Part shown: in pieces, positions 51,667 to 63,772 of the stretch
How the letters are laid out: every line of letters starts with the position of its first letter
How positions within the stretch are numbered: position 1 is the first letter of the stretch
Source of the DNA: Rostratula benghalensis
Lineage: Eukaryota; Chordata; Aves; Charadriiformes; Rostratulidae
NCBI GenBank assembly: GCA_013399305.1
Contig: VXAI01000477.1
Span: forward strand, 248,001 to 312,000
DNA: 64,000 nucleotides
Reading direction: 5' to 3'
The notes under the pieces: generated by a model
Told to the model about the DNA's origin: nothing
Seen by the model: the letters and a program-made list of their open reading frames with translations, nothing else
Databases searched by the model: none
Made by a program: the position numbers and the translations under genes

Positions 51667-52061
51667 ACTTAGGCTGATGATGAGGGGCCTGGAGCATCTC
51701 TCTGCTGAGGAAAGGCTGAGGGACTTGGGTCTGTTAGGTCTGGAGAAGAGAAGGCTGAGGGGGGCTTTGATCAACACCTAGAAATACTTCAAGGGTGGGT
51801 GTCAGGAGGATGGAGCCAGGCTTTCCTGGGGGACATCCAATGATAGGACAAGGGGCAATGGGTGCAAGCTGGAACAGAGGAGGTTCCACTGAAATATGAG
51901 GAAAATCTTCTTCAGGGTGAGGGTGAGGGAGCACTGTCAGGGGCTGCCCAGAGAGGTGGTGGAGTCTCCTTCTCTGGAGACATTCAAACCCCTCCTGGAC
52001 ACGTTCCTGTGGGACCTGCTCTGGCGGGGGGTTGGACTGGATGATCTCCAGAGGTCCCTTC
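51667..52061 (+). mobile_element. CR1 LINE fragment, 3' portion, sense
   Basis: A nearly continuous stretch of CR1 end sequence runs from GATGAGGGGCCTGGAGCATC through GGAAAGGCTGAGGGAC, GATAGGACAAGGGGCAATGG and CTCTGGAGACATTCAAACCC to GATGATCTCCAGAGGTCCC. It resembles a well-preserved, relatively young copy. It ends about 870 bases upstream of the ARHGAP32 exon at 52,929. Confidence 0.97.
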
Positions 52062-52928
52062 TATTAAGAAAATAAAAGCATGCCTCAACCTTGTGTTTAA
52101 TGAAACCGGAATGGATAATACCAGGCTTTGAACTGGCCTTTGATACTTCAGGTCTGCATCATCATCATCCCTGCAAAGGCCCATTTGTACCCTCTGTGAG
52201 TACAACATAGACTGGGCTCTGACTGGAACAGCAGAGCTGGGCCAAAGACAGGCTGAGAAGATTTCACAAACACTTCAAAAAATGTTGATTATCGAGTCTC
52301 TGATCTCTCTGCAGCTTGAAAGATACTCCATAGGGGATTTGAAACTCGGTGCCTCATCTGAAGGAAAGTTTACCTTGAGAAAATGAGAGTGATTTGGGGC
52401 AACCCTGCAGAACTGGGGCAGGGGGAGGTGCCCACCCTTCCCGTAGGATCTGTAAGAACGGAGAGAGCTGATGGCTCAGGCCTTGGGTCTGGAGTTCAGG
52501 CTGAGATATGGCAACTGCTGTCTCTGATTTAGGAAAAACAGGTAGGGACAACTGAGGAATCAGCTGTGTGTGTTTCTTCTTACAGGGCTGATGTTTGCCT
52601 GGGCAATAGGAGCAATTATTTTTTTTTTTTAATGGACTGCACATTACTCCTCTGCATTCCTCTGAGTTTCAAAACTTGCAAACTGTGTGGTGATTCAACA
52701 AAGTTATCTTTATACATTGGTCAGGAAGTTCAGATATTTCTCCACCAGATTGATGCTCTTTTTTCCTGCTTGTATGCTAAGAGAAATCTAGAAGTCTGTA
52801 AGACTTTTGGCTTTAGAAACACATTTATGTGGTTATATCAGCTGCATAACTGAAAACCACAACAGACTGCGTGCACAGTTACATAGAAATTGTCACTCAG
52901 CATCAAACCACTTTGTCTTCCTTTCCAG
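52062..52928 (+). other. Intron end upstream of the recognised ARHGAP32 exon
   Basis: AT-rich unique sequence with a T-run near 52,619. The polypyrimidine tract and CAG acceptor occupy the last 25 or so bases. Confidence 0.7.
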
Positions 52929-53037
52929 AATGATGAAGTCCTCTGTACATGCAGAAGAAGATGACTTTGTGCCAGAGCTGCAGAGAAGCATTCACCCCAG
53001 AGAACGGCCAGACTGGGAGGAGACTCTCAGCGCTATG
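52929..53037 (+). CDS. ARHGAP32: ARHGAP32 internal coding exon, pre-PX region
   Basis: The exon encodes one base finishing an Arg codon, then 36 residues including EEDDFVPELQR and HPRERPDWEETLSAM. From memory, this closely matches the segment of vertebrate ARHGAP32 (p250GAP/RICS/PX-RICS) just before its PX domain, about residues 40-76 of the long human isoform, with a few substitutions. It is flanked by a polypyrimidine tract and CAG acceptor ending at 52,928 and an ATG|GTAAAA donor at 53,038. It starts in phase 2 and ends in phase 0. ARHGAP32 is a large cytoplasmic GAP that stimulates GTP hydrolysis by Cdc42, Rac and Rho. It is enriched at neuronal synapses with NMDA-receptor, cadherin and beta-catenin complexes, and its PX form acts in ER-to-Golgi transport of N-cadherin. 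None of the PX, SH3 or RhoGAP domains is encoded here. The exon begins with two successive Met codons (52,930 and 52,933), so it could also act as a start if joined to a non-coding exon. Confidence 0.93.
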
Positions 53038-56000
53038 GTAAAACCTCATTTTCCACATAAATTATTTTTTTGATTCTGAACAAGCCACTCTTACATTCTA
53101 ATTATGCGTTGATTTATATTCCTGGAGTTTCAGATATTTTTTGTTTTTTTTTTAATGGAGTGCATAGTACTTTCAGCAAGATCAAAATCCTTTCCCTCCT
53201 CTGGCAGTTTCTCAAGGAGAGGGAGAAGGAGCTGGTGTAACACTTCTGCCCTGTTAATGTGTGCCCCAGAGCAGGTCTAGTAACCAATTAAAAGATCCAT
53301 AGTGTCACAACTGTTCTCAGTCTGCATTAACCTCTTCCACAGCAGGACTTGTGAGCATGAAGGGAACTGCTTGGAAAACCATGCTCTTTGAAGCATGCAC
53401 TACGAGAAGTGTGAGATTTTTGAGCAAAATGCTGGCTAAGTCTGCAGAAATAAAACATCAGCCCCAGAGCCAATGTACCATCAGAAGGAATTCCAGAAAA
53501 GCAACCCCAAAGGTGCTGTTCTCACGCTTACAGAAGGCACTTCAAGTGGGTAGTGGGCCACAGGCAGCTGTGTCGCCTTGATATATTTGTTTTCTTTTTA
53601 AATGAGTGAGTAAAACACCCTGCAGTTGCCCTTTCCCAAGTCCCTCCAGCATTTCTTGAGCTGGGAAGGTCAGATGTTATTTTATTAGCAGCCCAATAGG
53701 GTAATCTGGGTGGGTTTGTGAAGTTACCTCTCAGAAGCTTGGCCTGCCTTGTTTCAGGGTGAGGAGTGTCTGGAAGTTGTACCTTGCTTGTTATTTTCTG
53801 ATATTTTTTTTTTTTTTTTTTCTAAATTGCCTCATTACCGTAGTAAGCTGCAGAGGAAGCTTCCTCCTGCGACAGACCTTGGGTAGGGGAAGGTGTGAAG
53901 GTTCCAGGAGAGCAGTGGTGCCCTCCAAGGGCAGGCAGTCTGGTGGCATGGCTACTGGTACCCAGTGCTGTGTGTGGCACCAGTGACAGCCTGTCCCTCT
54001 CCCTGGATGGGATGGCAGTGGCAGGGCCAGCAGCCTGGAGCAGTGTGAGAGCCGGGCTGGATCCAGCTGTGCTGCAGGACACTCAGGCCCATCTGATGTT
54101 TGGGGCTTGAGGGTGTTCTTCCCAGGGGGTTGTCTGAGGATTAGAGTGCCATGAATGTGCAAGAGATTTTTGGATTAGCTGTTCTTTATACGACCTTCAG
54201 AAAATGTGTAGCTAATAAACACCCCCATGAGCCAGATACTTAGTTTAATTTTAACAGGAATAAAGGTAAGTTCTATGTGTTACTGTTTTAAAAGCATCAT
54301 CAAACCCCCATATAACACAGTGATAGGTTTTTATTCCAGACTTTATTTCCAGGTCATAAAACCAACCCAAAATTTAGGTATCACCAGCACTTATTTTCCA
54401 TGCTTGTCTCTGTGCTTGCCTCCTTGCTTTTACCCACTGTTAATTTGTTGGGTTTTTTCCCAATTATCACTGCCTAAATATTTTTTTTTTTTTGTCTCAT
54501 ATGCTGGGTGTTTTTTCCATCTCTCCACCTTGAGCAGCAGCCTGTTTGAGAGCTGTGTCTGTTGTAATCAGTGTCACTTGCTGCTGGGCTGTGCTCCCAG
54601 CCTCAGCACCTGGAGCCCAGGTGACACCCCAGAGCTGGGAGTCTCCAATACCTCACTGCCTGACACCCCACGGGCTGTAACCTTGAGGTGTGTGTCTCAG
54701 GAATGCGAGGCTGTAACTCCACCTGTGACACAAGTCAGCTGGCACAGCTCATTTGCTCAGTGGGGTGGTTTTTTTCCCCCCCCTTGTTGAGCTACAATGA
54801 AGGGAAATTTCACCTCTTCTGCCTTGATGCTTTCCTTCTTCTCACTGAGGCTGTTGTGCTCGGGGACCTCGCTCAGCTCTATTCTGCATCCTGCACGTCT
54901 GCATAATGTTCCTGGGGCTGTGCTAACTCTTAATTAATTCACTTTTTGGAACAGGCCCTCTTGTGTGCCAGCAATGCACAAACTCAACAGTCCAGGGTTC
55001 CTCTCACAGAGATTTAGAGGGCAGTAAAGAAGAAAATTCCCATCTGAGGTTTGCTGCAGGCTGATGTGGTGTGATGAAGCACGGGGCTACATGGAAAGCC
55101 ACTGAACCTTATGATGGCCTGGATTTGTGCTTGGTTTGACCCTGTGGTCCCCTGAATACATTGTAGATGGGCAGGAAAAAAACCTCACTTGCTTGTGTAT
55201 GCTGACTTGAGTGAATCAACTTTCCATTTTCAACCCCTGCCTTATGTCCAGTCAGAAGGTAATAAATACAGTATGATATAAAAGACATAAATATTTACAG
55301 GTCAGTGTTACACCCTGTCACTCTGTATTCTCATGTATTCTCTCTTTTTCCTGATCATTTGACACCTGAGCTTTTTTTCTTTGCTCTTTTTGTTCACTTT
55401 GCATTTTAGCAGCCTTTTAGTTTAGTTTTTAGTTCAGCCTTTTCCCAGAGCGCGCCCCTGACGTGGTATGTGAGCATCTCATTGAGGCATAATTTAATTT
55501 TTGGTTAGAGGTTGTTTTCAGTTGTGGAGTTAAGGTTTTGCTCTTGCTTGTGATTCCAGCCTTTAGGGGCTGGGGGCTGCAGGGGCTTGGAGGAGCTGGT
55601 CTTCTCCTCCCCATCACTTCCAGCTGCAGCTGAGGATCCACCTGGGTGCCAGGTGCCGGGTTAAATGAATTTTTCCTTCTGCCAGGGGAGGGAATGCTGA
55701 GAACAGCCACGCTGGGGAGGTCTCAGGGGGAAGCTGTGACACAGACTGCTGATGCTTATGCATTTGGCTCTTGAACTTTGCCATTGGACAGGTTTTTGTA
55801 CTTGGGGAAGCAGTGGTTTCTGCATTCACACTTGGATGAACACGTACGAGTTGTCCCTGCTCTCCTCCCCCCTTTTATCCACAATATATTTCAAAGAGCT
55901 TATTAGTATTTTATATTGTTTCCAGAGCTATTTCTTAATAAAAAAAATAAACTCAAGGTCTTTCTAAATGTAGAGAGGTTGACTGTCCTCCTATTCTGTC

Positions 56001-59000
56001 AATATAAGGTAGGGCAGAAAATGTGTTTTTAATATTTCTGTCATTGTCGTTTATTCTCAGCACCTGAGTAGCTTTGGTGCTTAGATATTACTTGTATCAT
56101 TTTTTTTTCTTTACATTTATTATTTATACTTTCACCTCCTCTTGGAAACTGCTTGTTTCTTGTTTGTGGTTTAGCAGAAAGGCAAGTGATTTTGCACTGG
56201 AGACCTGGTTTGTTTGGATGCTTTTGGTGGTTCTTCCTGAGATCCTGGGCTGCGGATTTGAGGCCCAGGCTCAATGAGACCCAGCACCAGATGGACAGAC
56301 TTTGTGGTATTTAGGTAATAAGGCAGATCCTGAGTAGTCCTCAAGGGCTGCTAGATTTTGTATTTCCTCCCCCCAGCTCATCATGGTCTGTATTTTTAGA
56401 ATTTGCTCATATTAGACCTTTTTTCTCGCTGTCTCAGCCTGCTGTTCCCCCGGCACCACTGGCCCCTGGGGTAACCTTCACACAGGCTGGGTTTTTTCTG
56501 TCTCTGCTCCAGTTGGGAAGATGCAGTTGATGATATTGACTCTTTGCACAATGCTTCAGAGTTCTAGGTATGAAAAGCCATATTTGAGCCAAGTAATATT
56601 GCAGTGTATGGATTCTTCTAACATTTCTCTGAGCTGGTAATGTTATTTTAAAGGAAAGCAATAACTTTCTCCTTGTGAGGTCCTGAAGAGTGCTCTGTTT
56701 CTATGTTACAAGAAATGAAGTTGTGAAAGGGAGCCTTTCTATATGATTTCTCACATGAGCCTACAAACCAGCTGTCCTCAGCCTGTCATTAGCTTCAGCA
56801 TAAATTGATATTTATACTTACTATCACATTTACCTTCTGCCATGGACCATGGGACTTGTTCCCAGCACCTCCTTAGGAGCTCGGTAATTGGCGGCGGTTT
56901 CAAAGCCGTGTGCTGACAGAGACACGCACGCTCTCTCCCCTCCCTTGCCTTCATCCTGTCTACATTTTGCAGGAAAGCAGGATTAAAGCAGTGAGAGAAA
57001 TGCCCAAATCTTGATTTTATGCGTCCTGTTGAAATTGTGCTGTCCCAGGAAGGTGCCACCTGTGGCTGCGTTAACCTGAGATAAGGAGAAACCTGGAGAG
57101 CACTGGAGAGAAGGGGAATGTACTCACTCCAAAGCTCCAAAGAGGATTTCTTCTGTGTGTGTTTCTGAAAAGGTTGGGGGTTTTCTGCATTATCTGCCAC
57201 TTCTGTCAGCTGTGGAAGCTTTTGAAATAAGAGTCCCCAAAGCAGTGGTAGGTTTCTTTCCTGGGAGAGATTTCTTTTACCCCAGTGCCATGAGCACAGG
57301 AATGCGGGGGATCATCCTGACACCCTGTAACATCCCCCAGAAGAGGTCTCTAGGAGCACACTGGTGGCCACAAGTTCTTCACCTTCAGGAAATCAACCTT
57401 TCCCACCCTGAGCCACCTCTGCTTTTGGCATCTGGGAGTCCCAATGCCCATCATGAAATTGTGAAGATACACACAGTATTGGTATCACTGGTTTAGAATC
57501 ACCTAGCCTGGAAAAGGTGATGCAGGAACCTCTAAACTCCTGGTAGGAAACCATTATGGATCCTTGAACGTGGCAATTGCCTAAATGCATAAGTAGTTGG
57601 CAGTTGGTACACATCATCCTTTTCAGTTTGTGCTGGTGGAATTTTCTTAGGGTAAATACAAGCCCTTAAATGTTTTAGAAAAGCAGAGGGGTTAGAGCCC
57701 GTCCTGTGAAGTCCCTGGGATAACCTAAGGTCTCCTTTCAGGTCAGCTGGGTTCTGGGATCTGTAGTATTTTCAGCATTTGATACTGGGTAAGGTAAGGT
57801 GCCATGGCTTGAGAAGACAATGAATGCTTTTTAATGAGGCCTCAATATATCACTGTTAAATCTGGGACGTGAGCAAGGAGAAAACTATTTTTAAATGCAG
57901 TTTAGAAAAGTGTGTAGAGATTAGTGAATTGTGAAGGTTTAAAGAAAGATTTCACTCTCCTAGTGCAGGGTTTGTCTCTGGTTCTCCATACAGTTTCTCA
58001 AGTGAAAGACAAAACAAAGTTTTAGCAGATGAGAAGCTGAAATCCTGGGGTTTTTTTCTGGTATTTTGAGCAACTTGGACAATTCAGTGGAAACGGACTT
58101 AAGATACTGCACTTCAGCAGTTGGTTTCTGGCTCTAAGCCTTGAGAGTCATTGCTTTTCTTAAATGTTGATGGAAAATGTTACTTTAAAGTTTGGAGCTT
58201 AGTTTTGTGCTGATGAAGGCTCTCAGGCTTTTGACTCACCTGGGTTCTTGTGTCTTCTCTTGTAGTGTCTTCTCCATCACATCACATCACACCGTCATCG
58301 GGCTGTGATAATATTTTGGTTAAAACAGTTGTGGGCTGGCATTGCACCAGTCACCTATATTTTTTCAATTCACATAACTTGTTTGCCTGGTTGCTGCTGC
58401 ATGAATCAAGTATTTTCTCCCCTCGTTAAGCTTTTGGCAAGGTGTTAGATTGCTGTGTGTGGCTCTTTCTCTTGGTTAGAGAGTCATTTTTATTTCAAAG
58501 GCAAACTCCCGGCACGAAGCTTGTCCCTGAGAATCTTTGAAAACTGGGACAATCACTTAATTGGCACATTGGCTTCCATTTGGCTTTGCCAATTAAATGA
58601 GCCCAATTAAAGTGGGATGGATACTGTATTTTTGGCAGTAAGTATTAATTTATAGCAATCATTTAATTTTTGTTGGCGATGCTCTAGAGGGAATTGTTTC
58701 CAGTTACATTTACTTTCATTTTATCTGTGCAGCCTTGCGCTATGGTGTTGATCCAGGAGGGAAAAAACCCCCTGCATTTCCTGAATTTGTTTTAAAATCT
58801 GTGGGTATGGAACATTTAGCAAAGAAGGAAGGATTCAGGGTTTGCCAAGGCTGGATCAGTGAAGTTTGTTATTTACTGTCATCACCAGTTCTAAAGCATT
58901 TTGTGGTTTGCACATCTATATATTTTGAGGTGCATCTGATGCACGTTTTAGGGTCACATATTTACACAGCACCATTAGTTTTTCTTCTTTTATGGTCACA

Positions 59001-60169
59001 GGGGATAATGACAATTAAAAAGATGGCACTGGAGTGTAATGGCTAATTTTTTGAATGCTCCCAGCAGCCCTCAGCCAAATGACAGATGTACAGGTAGGCA
59101 ATTAATAAGAATTGGGTTTATGAAGGCATTAAGGAGCGAAGCGCTGGGCTGGGTGGTAGCTGAGGGATCAGTAGCCACAGTGTGGGAATGGCTGGTCTGT
59201 GAATGACCAGTCTGAATTTCTTGGGTTTTTTAGATTATAACATTCTAGGTTCAATTTCAGACAGTTTCCTACCCCTATGTTGGCAACCAGCAGGTGATGC
59301 TGTACTGATGGCTGCTGCTGTAATTAGCCCAGGTTATTCACTGTTTGAATTTCCAGAGGCAGGACGAGATGAGCTCTGAAGACAGGATTGCATTCTCATG
59401 ACCCTCCTCCTCTTTTCCTCCCACCCTATTCCAAAGATGATCTCTTTTTTAAGTTTTATTGTCGTAATACAAGAAATGCCACATTTGTTTGAAATGTACT
59501 TATTTTGGAGATAAAGCTTGTAATTTACTTATGTGTCAATCACTCTTTCCTTGGTCCAAGCTGCTTAAAAATAAGATGGAACACCCAGGAGAAGGGGTCT
59601 CTTATTTGTAAGTGGTTTTTGTCTCTTGTCTAACAGTCAGAGGCTGTTGTTTCTTAGTTACCATAATGCAGAAAAAGAGGGAACTAATTTTATATTTAAA
59701 TGATCCCATACAGTTCTGCCTGTGTTACATGTACATTGCTCACTGCTGTGCCAGTGCAGGTCTGGGTGATGTTTGCTCTTATTTGATGAATTCTGTGGTT
59801 GCCAGGGCACAGATGTTCCTGACTGCAAACCCTGGTGCTTTTGCACTCTCAGTCTTTTAAGAAACCTCAGCTCTGCTGTAGGGTTGTGTCATGAGAATTT
59901 GAGGTGGATGCTGTAGGGCCTTGCTACAAGTATTTCTTCAATAGAATGAAGCTCTAAGTTGGTTCTCACCCTAGAAGGTGGTGTATCTCCTTCAGGTAAT
60001 TCTTCTCAGTGAGCATAAGGTCCCCAGGATCGTGGCAAGGACCCGGTTACGTGAGGGTACGTGACCTCCTGCCAGCAGACATCAGAGCTGCTTTGCAAGG
60101 TTTCAGATGGAAAATGACCCTTGCTCTCTCTAACATCAGCAAGTTTTATCGATTCCATGGTATCCACAG
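53038..60169 (+). other. Start of the next ARHGAP32 intron
   Basis: I could not find the next coding exon (expected to start with an ARGADVPEIPG-like segment) here or anywhere up to 64,000. Contents are unique sequence, T-runs near 53,805 and 54,481, and an AT-motif cluster at 58,557-58,611. The longest chance frame starts at 54,227 and is low in complexity. Confidence 0.65.
58557..58611. promoter_or_regulatory. Clustered TTAATTGG/CCAATTAA motifs with inverted repeat
   Basis: TTAATTGGC at 58,557-58,565 and GCCAATTAA at 58,588-58,596 are perfect inverted copies, and a further CCAATTAAA lies at 58,603-58,611. Such AATTA cores are typical homeodomain contacts. The role is inferred only, and conservation is not tested. 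Confidence 0.3.
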
Positions 60170-60405
60170 GATGATCTGGGGTCAGAAGGGACCTCTGGAG
60201 ATCATCCAGTCCAAGCCCCTGCCACAGCAGGTCCCACAGGAAGGTGTCCAGGTGAGGTTTGAATGTCTCCAGAGAAGGAGACTCCACCACCTCTCTGGGC
60301 AGCCTCTGCCAGGGCTCTGCCACCCTCAAAGTCAAGAGGTTCCTCCTTGTGTTCAGATGGAACTTCCTATGTATGAGTTTGTGCCTATTTCTTCTTGGCA
60401 GGGAT
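60170..60405 (-). mobile_element. CR1 LINE fragment, 3' end, antisense
   Basis: The + strand reads GGGACCTCTGGAGATCATCC, GTTTGAATGTCTCCAGAGAA, CACCACCTCTCTGGGCAGCC and TCAAGAGGTTCCTCC. This is the reverse complement of the CR1 3' region. Confidence 0.95.
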
Positions 60406-60449
60406 TTTGATGGCACCTTTATGGACCGAATCGTTCCCAGTTTGTGACC

Positions 60450-60600
60450 AGCAGCTGGAGGCTCCTCAGTTGCTCAGCTGTGGTCGCAGGCCAGGCTTTC
60501 CCTTGAGCAAAGGTTGCTCCTCCAGGCAATCCTGCTTTAGCATGGGAGTTGGACTGGATCTCTAGAGGTCCTTTCCAACTCTGATTTTCATGGAATCAGG
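60450..60600 (+). mobile_element. Short CR1 3'-end remnant, sense
   Basis: GGGAGTTGGACTGGATCTCT and AGAGGTCCTTTCCAACTCTG match the CR1 terminus in the opposite direction to the preceding copy. The part before 60,540 is diverged and less certain. Confidence 0.65.
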
Positions 60601-63486
60601 GAATTTTTAATGGGCTGCCCCTTTTGTTCTCTTGTTCAGAAGTTGGACAGCCGATGGTATAAATTGCATGTTACAAGTAGACTCATTCTTCACGTTACTG
60701 TGTTATTATAAGGGTTTGGAAAAAGAGCATGTCACATACCAGTTTTGTGTTTTGTGCCCCTGGAAGCAGCTCTTTATAAACAAAAAGCTCATCCAGGTTG
60801 GCTTTACACGTATAAACATAAACTGGTGTTAACTCCACTGCCTCAGATATTTGGGTTAAGTGTCAGGCTGCTCTTTTTTCCACTTTCCCAATCTTTCTTC
60901 TACTGCATTGGGAAAATGCTTCAAGTTTCTAAGCCGATTTCTACCTATAATATAACATAACACTGTTATTTGCATAATCACTGACTATGGCCAGGGGACT
61001 TACCAGAGCAGTATTTGCTGGTTTCAGGCTGAAATCATCTCTGTGGTGTTTTGTGTGATGAGAAATTGCTTTCTGCTGTAACAACCCCAAGGTTCCACTT
61101 GCCCCTTAATAACTAAGCCACGATCAGGATCAGCCTGTAGGAATTGTGCATCAAACAGGGCCTGGGATTTTGGGGGTCTTTAGGTCTTTTTTTTTTTTTT
61201 TTTTAATCAACAAGAAACTGGAATTGAAGTATTGTGCTCCTATTTTTTCTGTGGCTCTTTTTCTAAAATTTATTTTGCAGGCTGTATGGAAGGAGGACTC
61301 TAAGCCTGGCTGCCTTTCCCATGCATCTTGTAGGGGAGGGATTTTTGTTCTGACATGAAGTGCCTTCCCCCAGCAGTGTGCTGTTATGTGGGGCTCTGTA
61401 CCCATACCCCTGGACTGGGATCTCTGTGAATGGCATTAAAGGGGATCTCATCAATGTCCCACCCAAAGGGAAGTTCTCAGGTGGTTCCCATGCTTATCTT
61501 GCAGTTGCTGACTATTCATTTTTGCTTGGTGCATCCTTTTTTTGTCTCTAATCTGTGACAGCCAACACAACTGTGGGACTGTTTGACTGGAAAGAACCTC
61601 CATCCTTTGGGAGGGGGGAGAGAATCTGATGTGCCCATGTGTCTCCGAAAGCCTTGGTGTGACAGAGGTGAGCTCTGGTCACGGTGACAACAGAGCTGCA
61701 GAAGGAGCTTCGTGCTCCTGCCAAGCTGCTTCCTCTGTGTCTCAGCTTCCATTTCCCAAATCACTCCTTTTCAACATGAGCTGGGGATGGTTTCACCCCC
61801 GCATCTGCCTGCAAGCAAACTTTATTTGAAAACACAGGAGCTGAATAGTTAAGAACTTGTTCTTTGTTCATTCCAGGCTGATCCTTTAAACTCTGCTAAA
61901 TGGATGCCCTGGACTAACTCCTCTATAATGCTAAGTCTCAGGAATGAGAGGTTTCCCTTAATTTGCCAGCTCATGGCAATGCTTAAAAGTTTTGGGTTGT
62001 TTGTTTTTTTTTCTTTTTTCTTTTCCTCACTTTGGAGGGGAGAAGCTGGGAGTAGAAAAAAACCAACCCAACACATCCTGTGTGGTCTTTTCAAAGAGAA
62101 TAATTCACTGCTAACCATGCCACGCAGTAAGTGCCTGCTAGAACAATTCAGCATTGATAGGGAATGTGGAAAATGGAATTTAAAGCCCTAAACTAAAAAA
62201 AAAAATGATACACATTAAAGTATGCTCTTTATTGAATGCAGATTTCTTAGGCATGGGATTAAGACTGTACATAGCCAGCATTCAGAGTTTCCCTACTGGA
62301 AGCACTTGACATTTTTTCACTGGCTTTCCTCTCTCCCATTTCTCATCTACTGGGGGATTTTAAAGGTTTCTGTTGCCGAGAAACTGTTTCCCCACGTGCC
62401 CCAGTCCCCAAACTGAGAGCTAAATTAAAAAGTTGGTGCTACCTGTCATGATTCCTGGTCTGGAGCTGTGGCACCTCACAAGGGATGGTGTCACAGGGAT
62501 CAAGGTATCTGTACTAGGTGAGAAGCTAGGTCATGACTTTGATTTAAAAACATAACAAAAAACCCAAAACCACAACGAAGTTTTATAAAATAGAAAAGGT
62601 TCAGCTCTTCCTTAATCTGAAACCCCATCTTGGTGCTTTTCTGCTGGATCCCAAAGCTGTCCCCTTGCACACCGTGGCTGGGATTGCTGTCATTAAAGTC
62701 TGTCACCAGGTGAAATGTCCCTGCTGCTCTGCTCCTTTTCTGAGCGTGGGGACCCAGCCAAATCCTGCAAATACCCAAGGGTGCCCAGGCCTCTCGGGTA
62801 CCAGACCTGGAGCTTGTCCTTGCTTTGCAGTTTTGGGTACCCTCTGGGTGATCATTGGATGTTCCAGTGCTGCACTCTGCTGCCTGGAGCCTGAATAGCA
62901 CAGATATTAATTCTTTTCAGTGGTCATTTGAGAAACACAGAGATGGAGCTGGGGGTATTTATTGTTATTTTTTTGCTTTTTTGGTAAAGCTGCTGTCGCA
63001 TCATGAGTGGATGTTTTTGGTTGAGGCGCGAGGTTGTCAGACCTGGGTGGGTAAACCAGATGCAATTGCTTCTTGATTTTAAAAGTGTGCAAACATCTCA
63101 GAGCTGCTGCTCTGCAAAAATGTAGCTGGAATGTGATGAAGAGACACAAACATCCTGTCTGCAAATACTTGGGAAACTCATTTGCACCCACTGCGTGAAT
63201 CAGTGGAGAGTGGTACTACGAAGAGCTTGGCAAATATTTCCGTCTCCATCACGTTCCCGCTGTACCCCCACACTACTGGAGGAGTGGTATATCCTCAGCC
63301 ATTCCCATCCATTGCTTCTAGTCCAAAAAAACTCCCAAAAAGTGACCCAATTACAGCTTTGCTGTGCTCAGGTGCATTTGAATCCTTTTAGGGATAGTGC
63401 TCAGGCAGGTAAATGCTGCAGAATCGGAACCTTTCATTTGGAGTTTTTTTGTAAGAGCTTAGTGAGAGCATTTTGCCTTTGCTTTC
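60601..63486 (+). other. Intronic DNA between CR1 copies
   Basis: No exon is recognised. Homopolymer T-runs lie at about 61,187-61,204 and 62,004. Confidence 0.6.
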
Positions 63487-63772
63487 ACAGAATCTCAGGG
63501 ATTGGAAGGGACCTTGAAAGCTCCTCCAGTCCAGGATCCATGCATCCAGAGCAGGAACACCCAGAGCAGGTCCCACAGGAACGTGTCCAGGAGGGGTTTG
63601 AATGTCTCCAGAGAAGGAGACTCCACCACCTCTCTGGGCAGCCCCTGCCAGTGTTCCCTCACCCTGGAGAAGTTTTTCCTCATATTTCAGTGGAACCTCC
63701 TCTGTTCCAGCTTGCACCCATTGCCCCTTGTCCTATCATTGCCTGTCCCTGAGAAGAGCCTGGCTCTTTTTT
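63487..63772 (-). mobile_element. CR1 LINE fragment, 3' end, antisense
   Basis: The + strand reads AGAATCTCAGGGATTGGAAG (3' terminus), then CAGGTCCCACAGGAACGTGT, GTTTGAATGTCTCCAGAGAA, CATATTTCAGTGGAACCTCC and TTGCCCCTTGTCCTATCATT. It is the reverse complement of sequence shared with the copies at 48.2 and 51.8 kb. Open frames over it are artefacts. Confidence 0.96.

Noticed and set aside
1..52928. Search for the METESES-type first exon of the long ARHGAP32 isoform and for the BARX2 homeobox expected upstream in amniotes
   Set aside because: Neither was seen on reading the sequence. They probably lie upstream of this window. A tblastn would confirm.
54227..54790. Longest ATG-type frame in the window (187 codons)
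   Set aside because: The composition is dominated by Cys, Leu, Ser and Phe from pyrimidine-rich sequence. There is no splice context, no domain and no recognised similarity.
58733..59046. 103-codon open frame right after a polypyrimidine/CAG acceptor (58,731-58,732)
   Set aside because: The first 45 residues look protein-like, but the frame turns hydrophobic and low in complexity, starts with no ATG, has no donor, does not match the expected next ARHGAP32 exon, and I recognise no family. It is treated as chance, though a tblastn would settle it.
63195..63752. 185-codon open frame near the window end
   Set aside because: Its second half is antisense CR1, and similar peptides recur over the other CR1 copies. 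It is not a gene.
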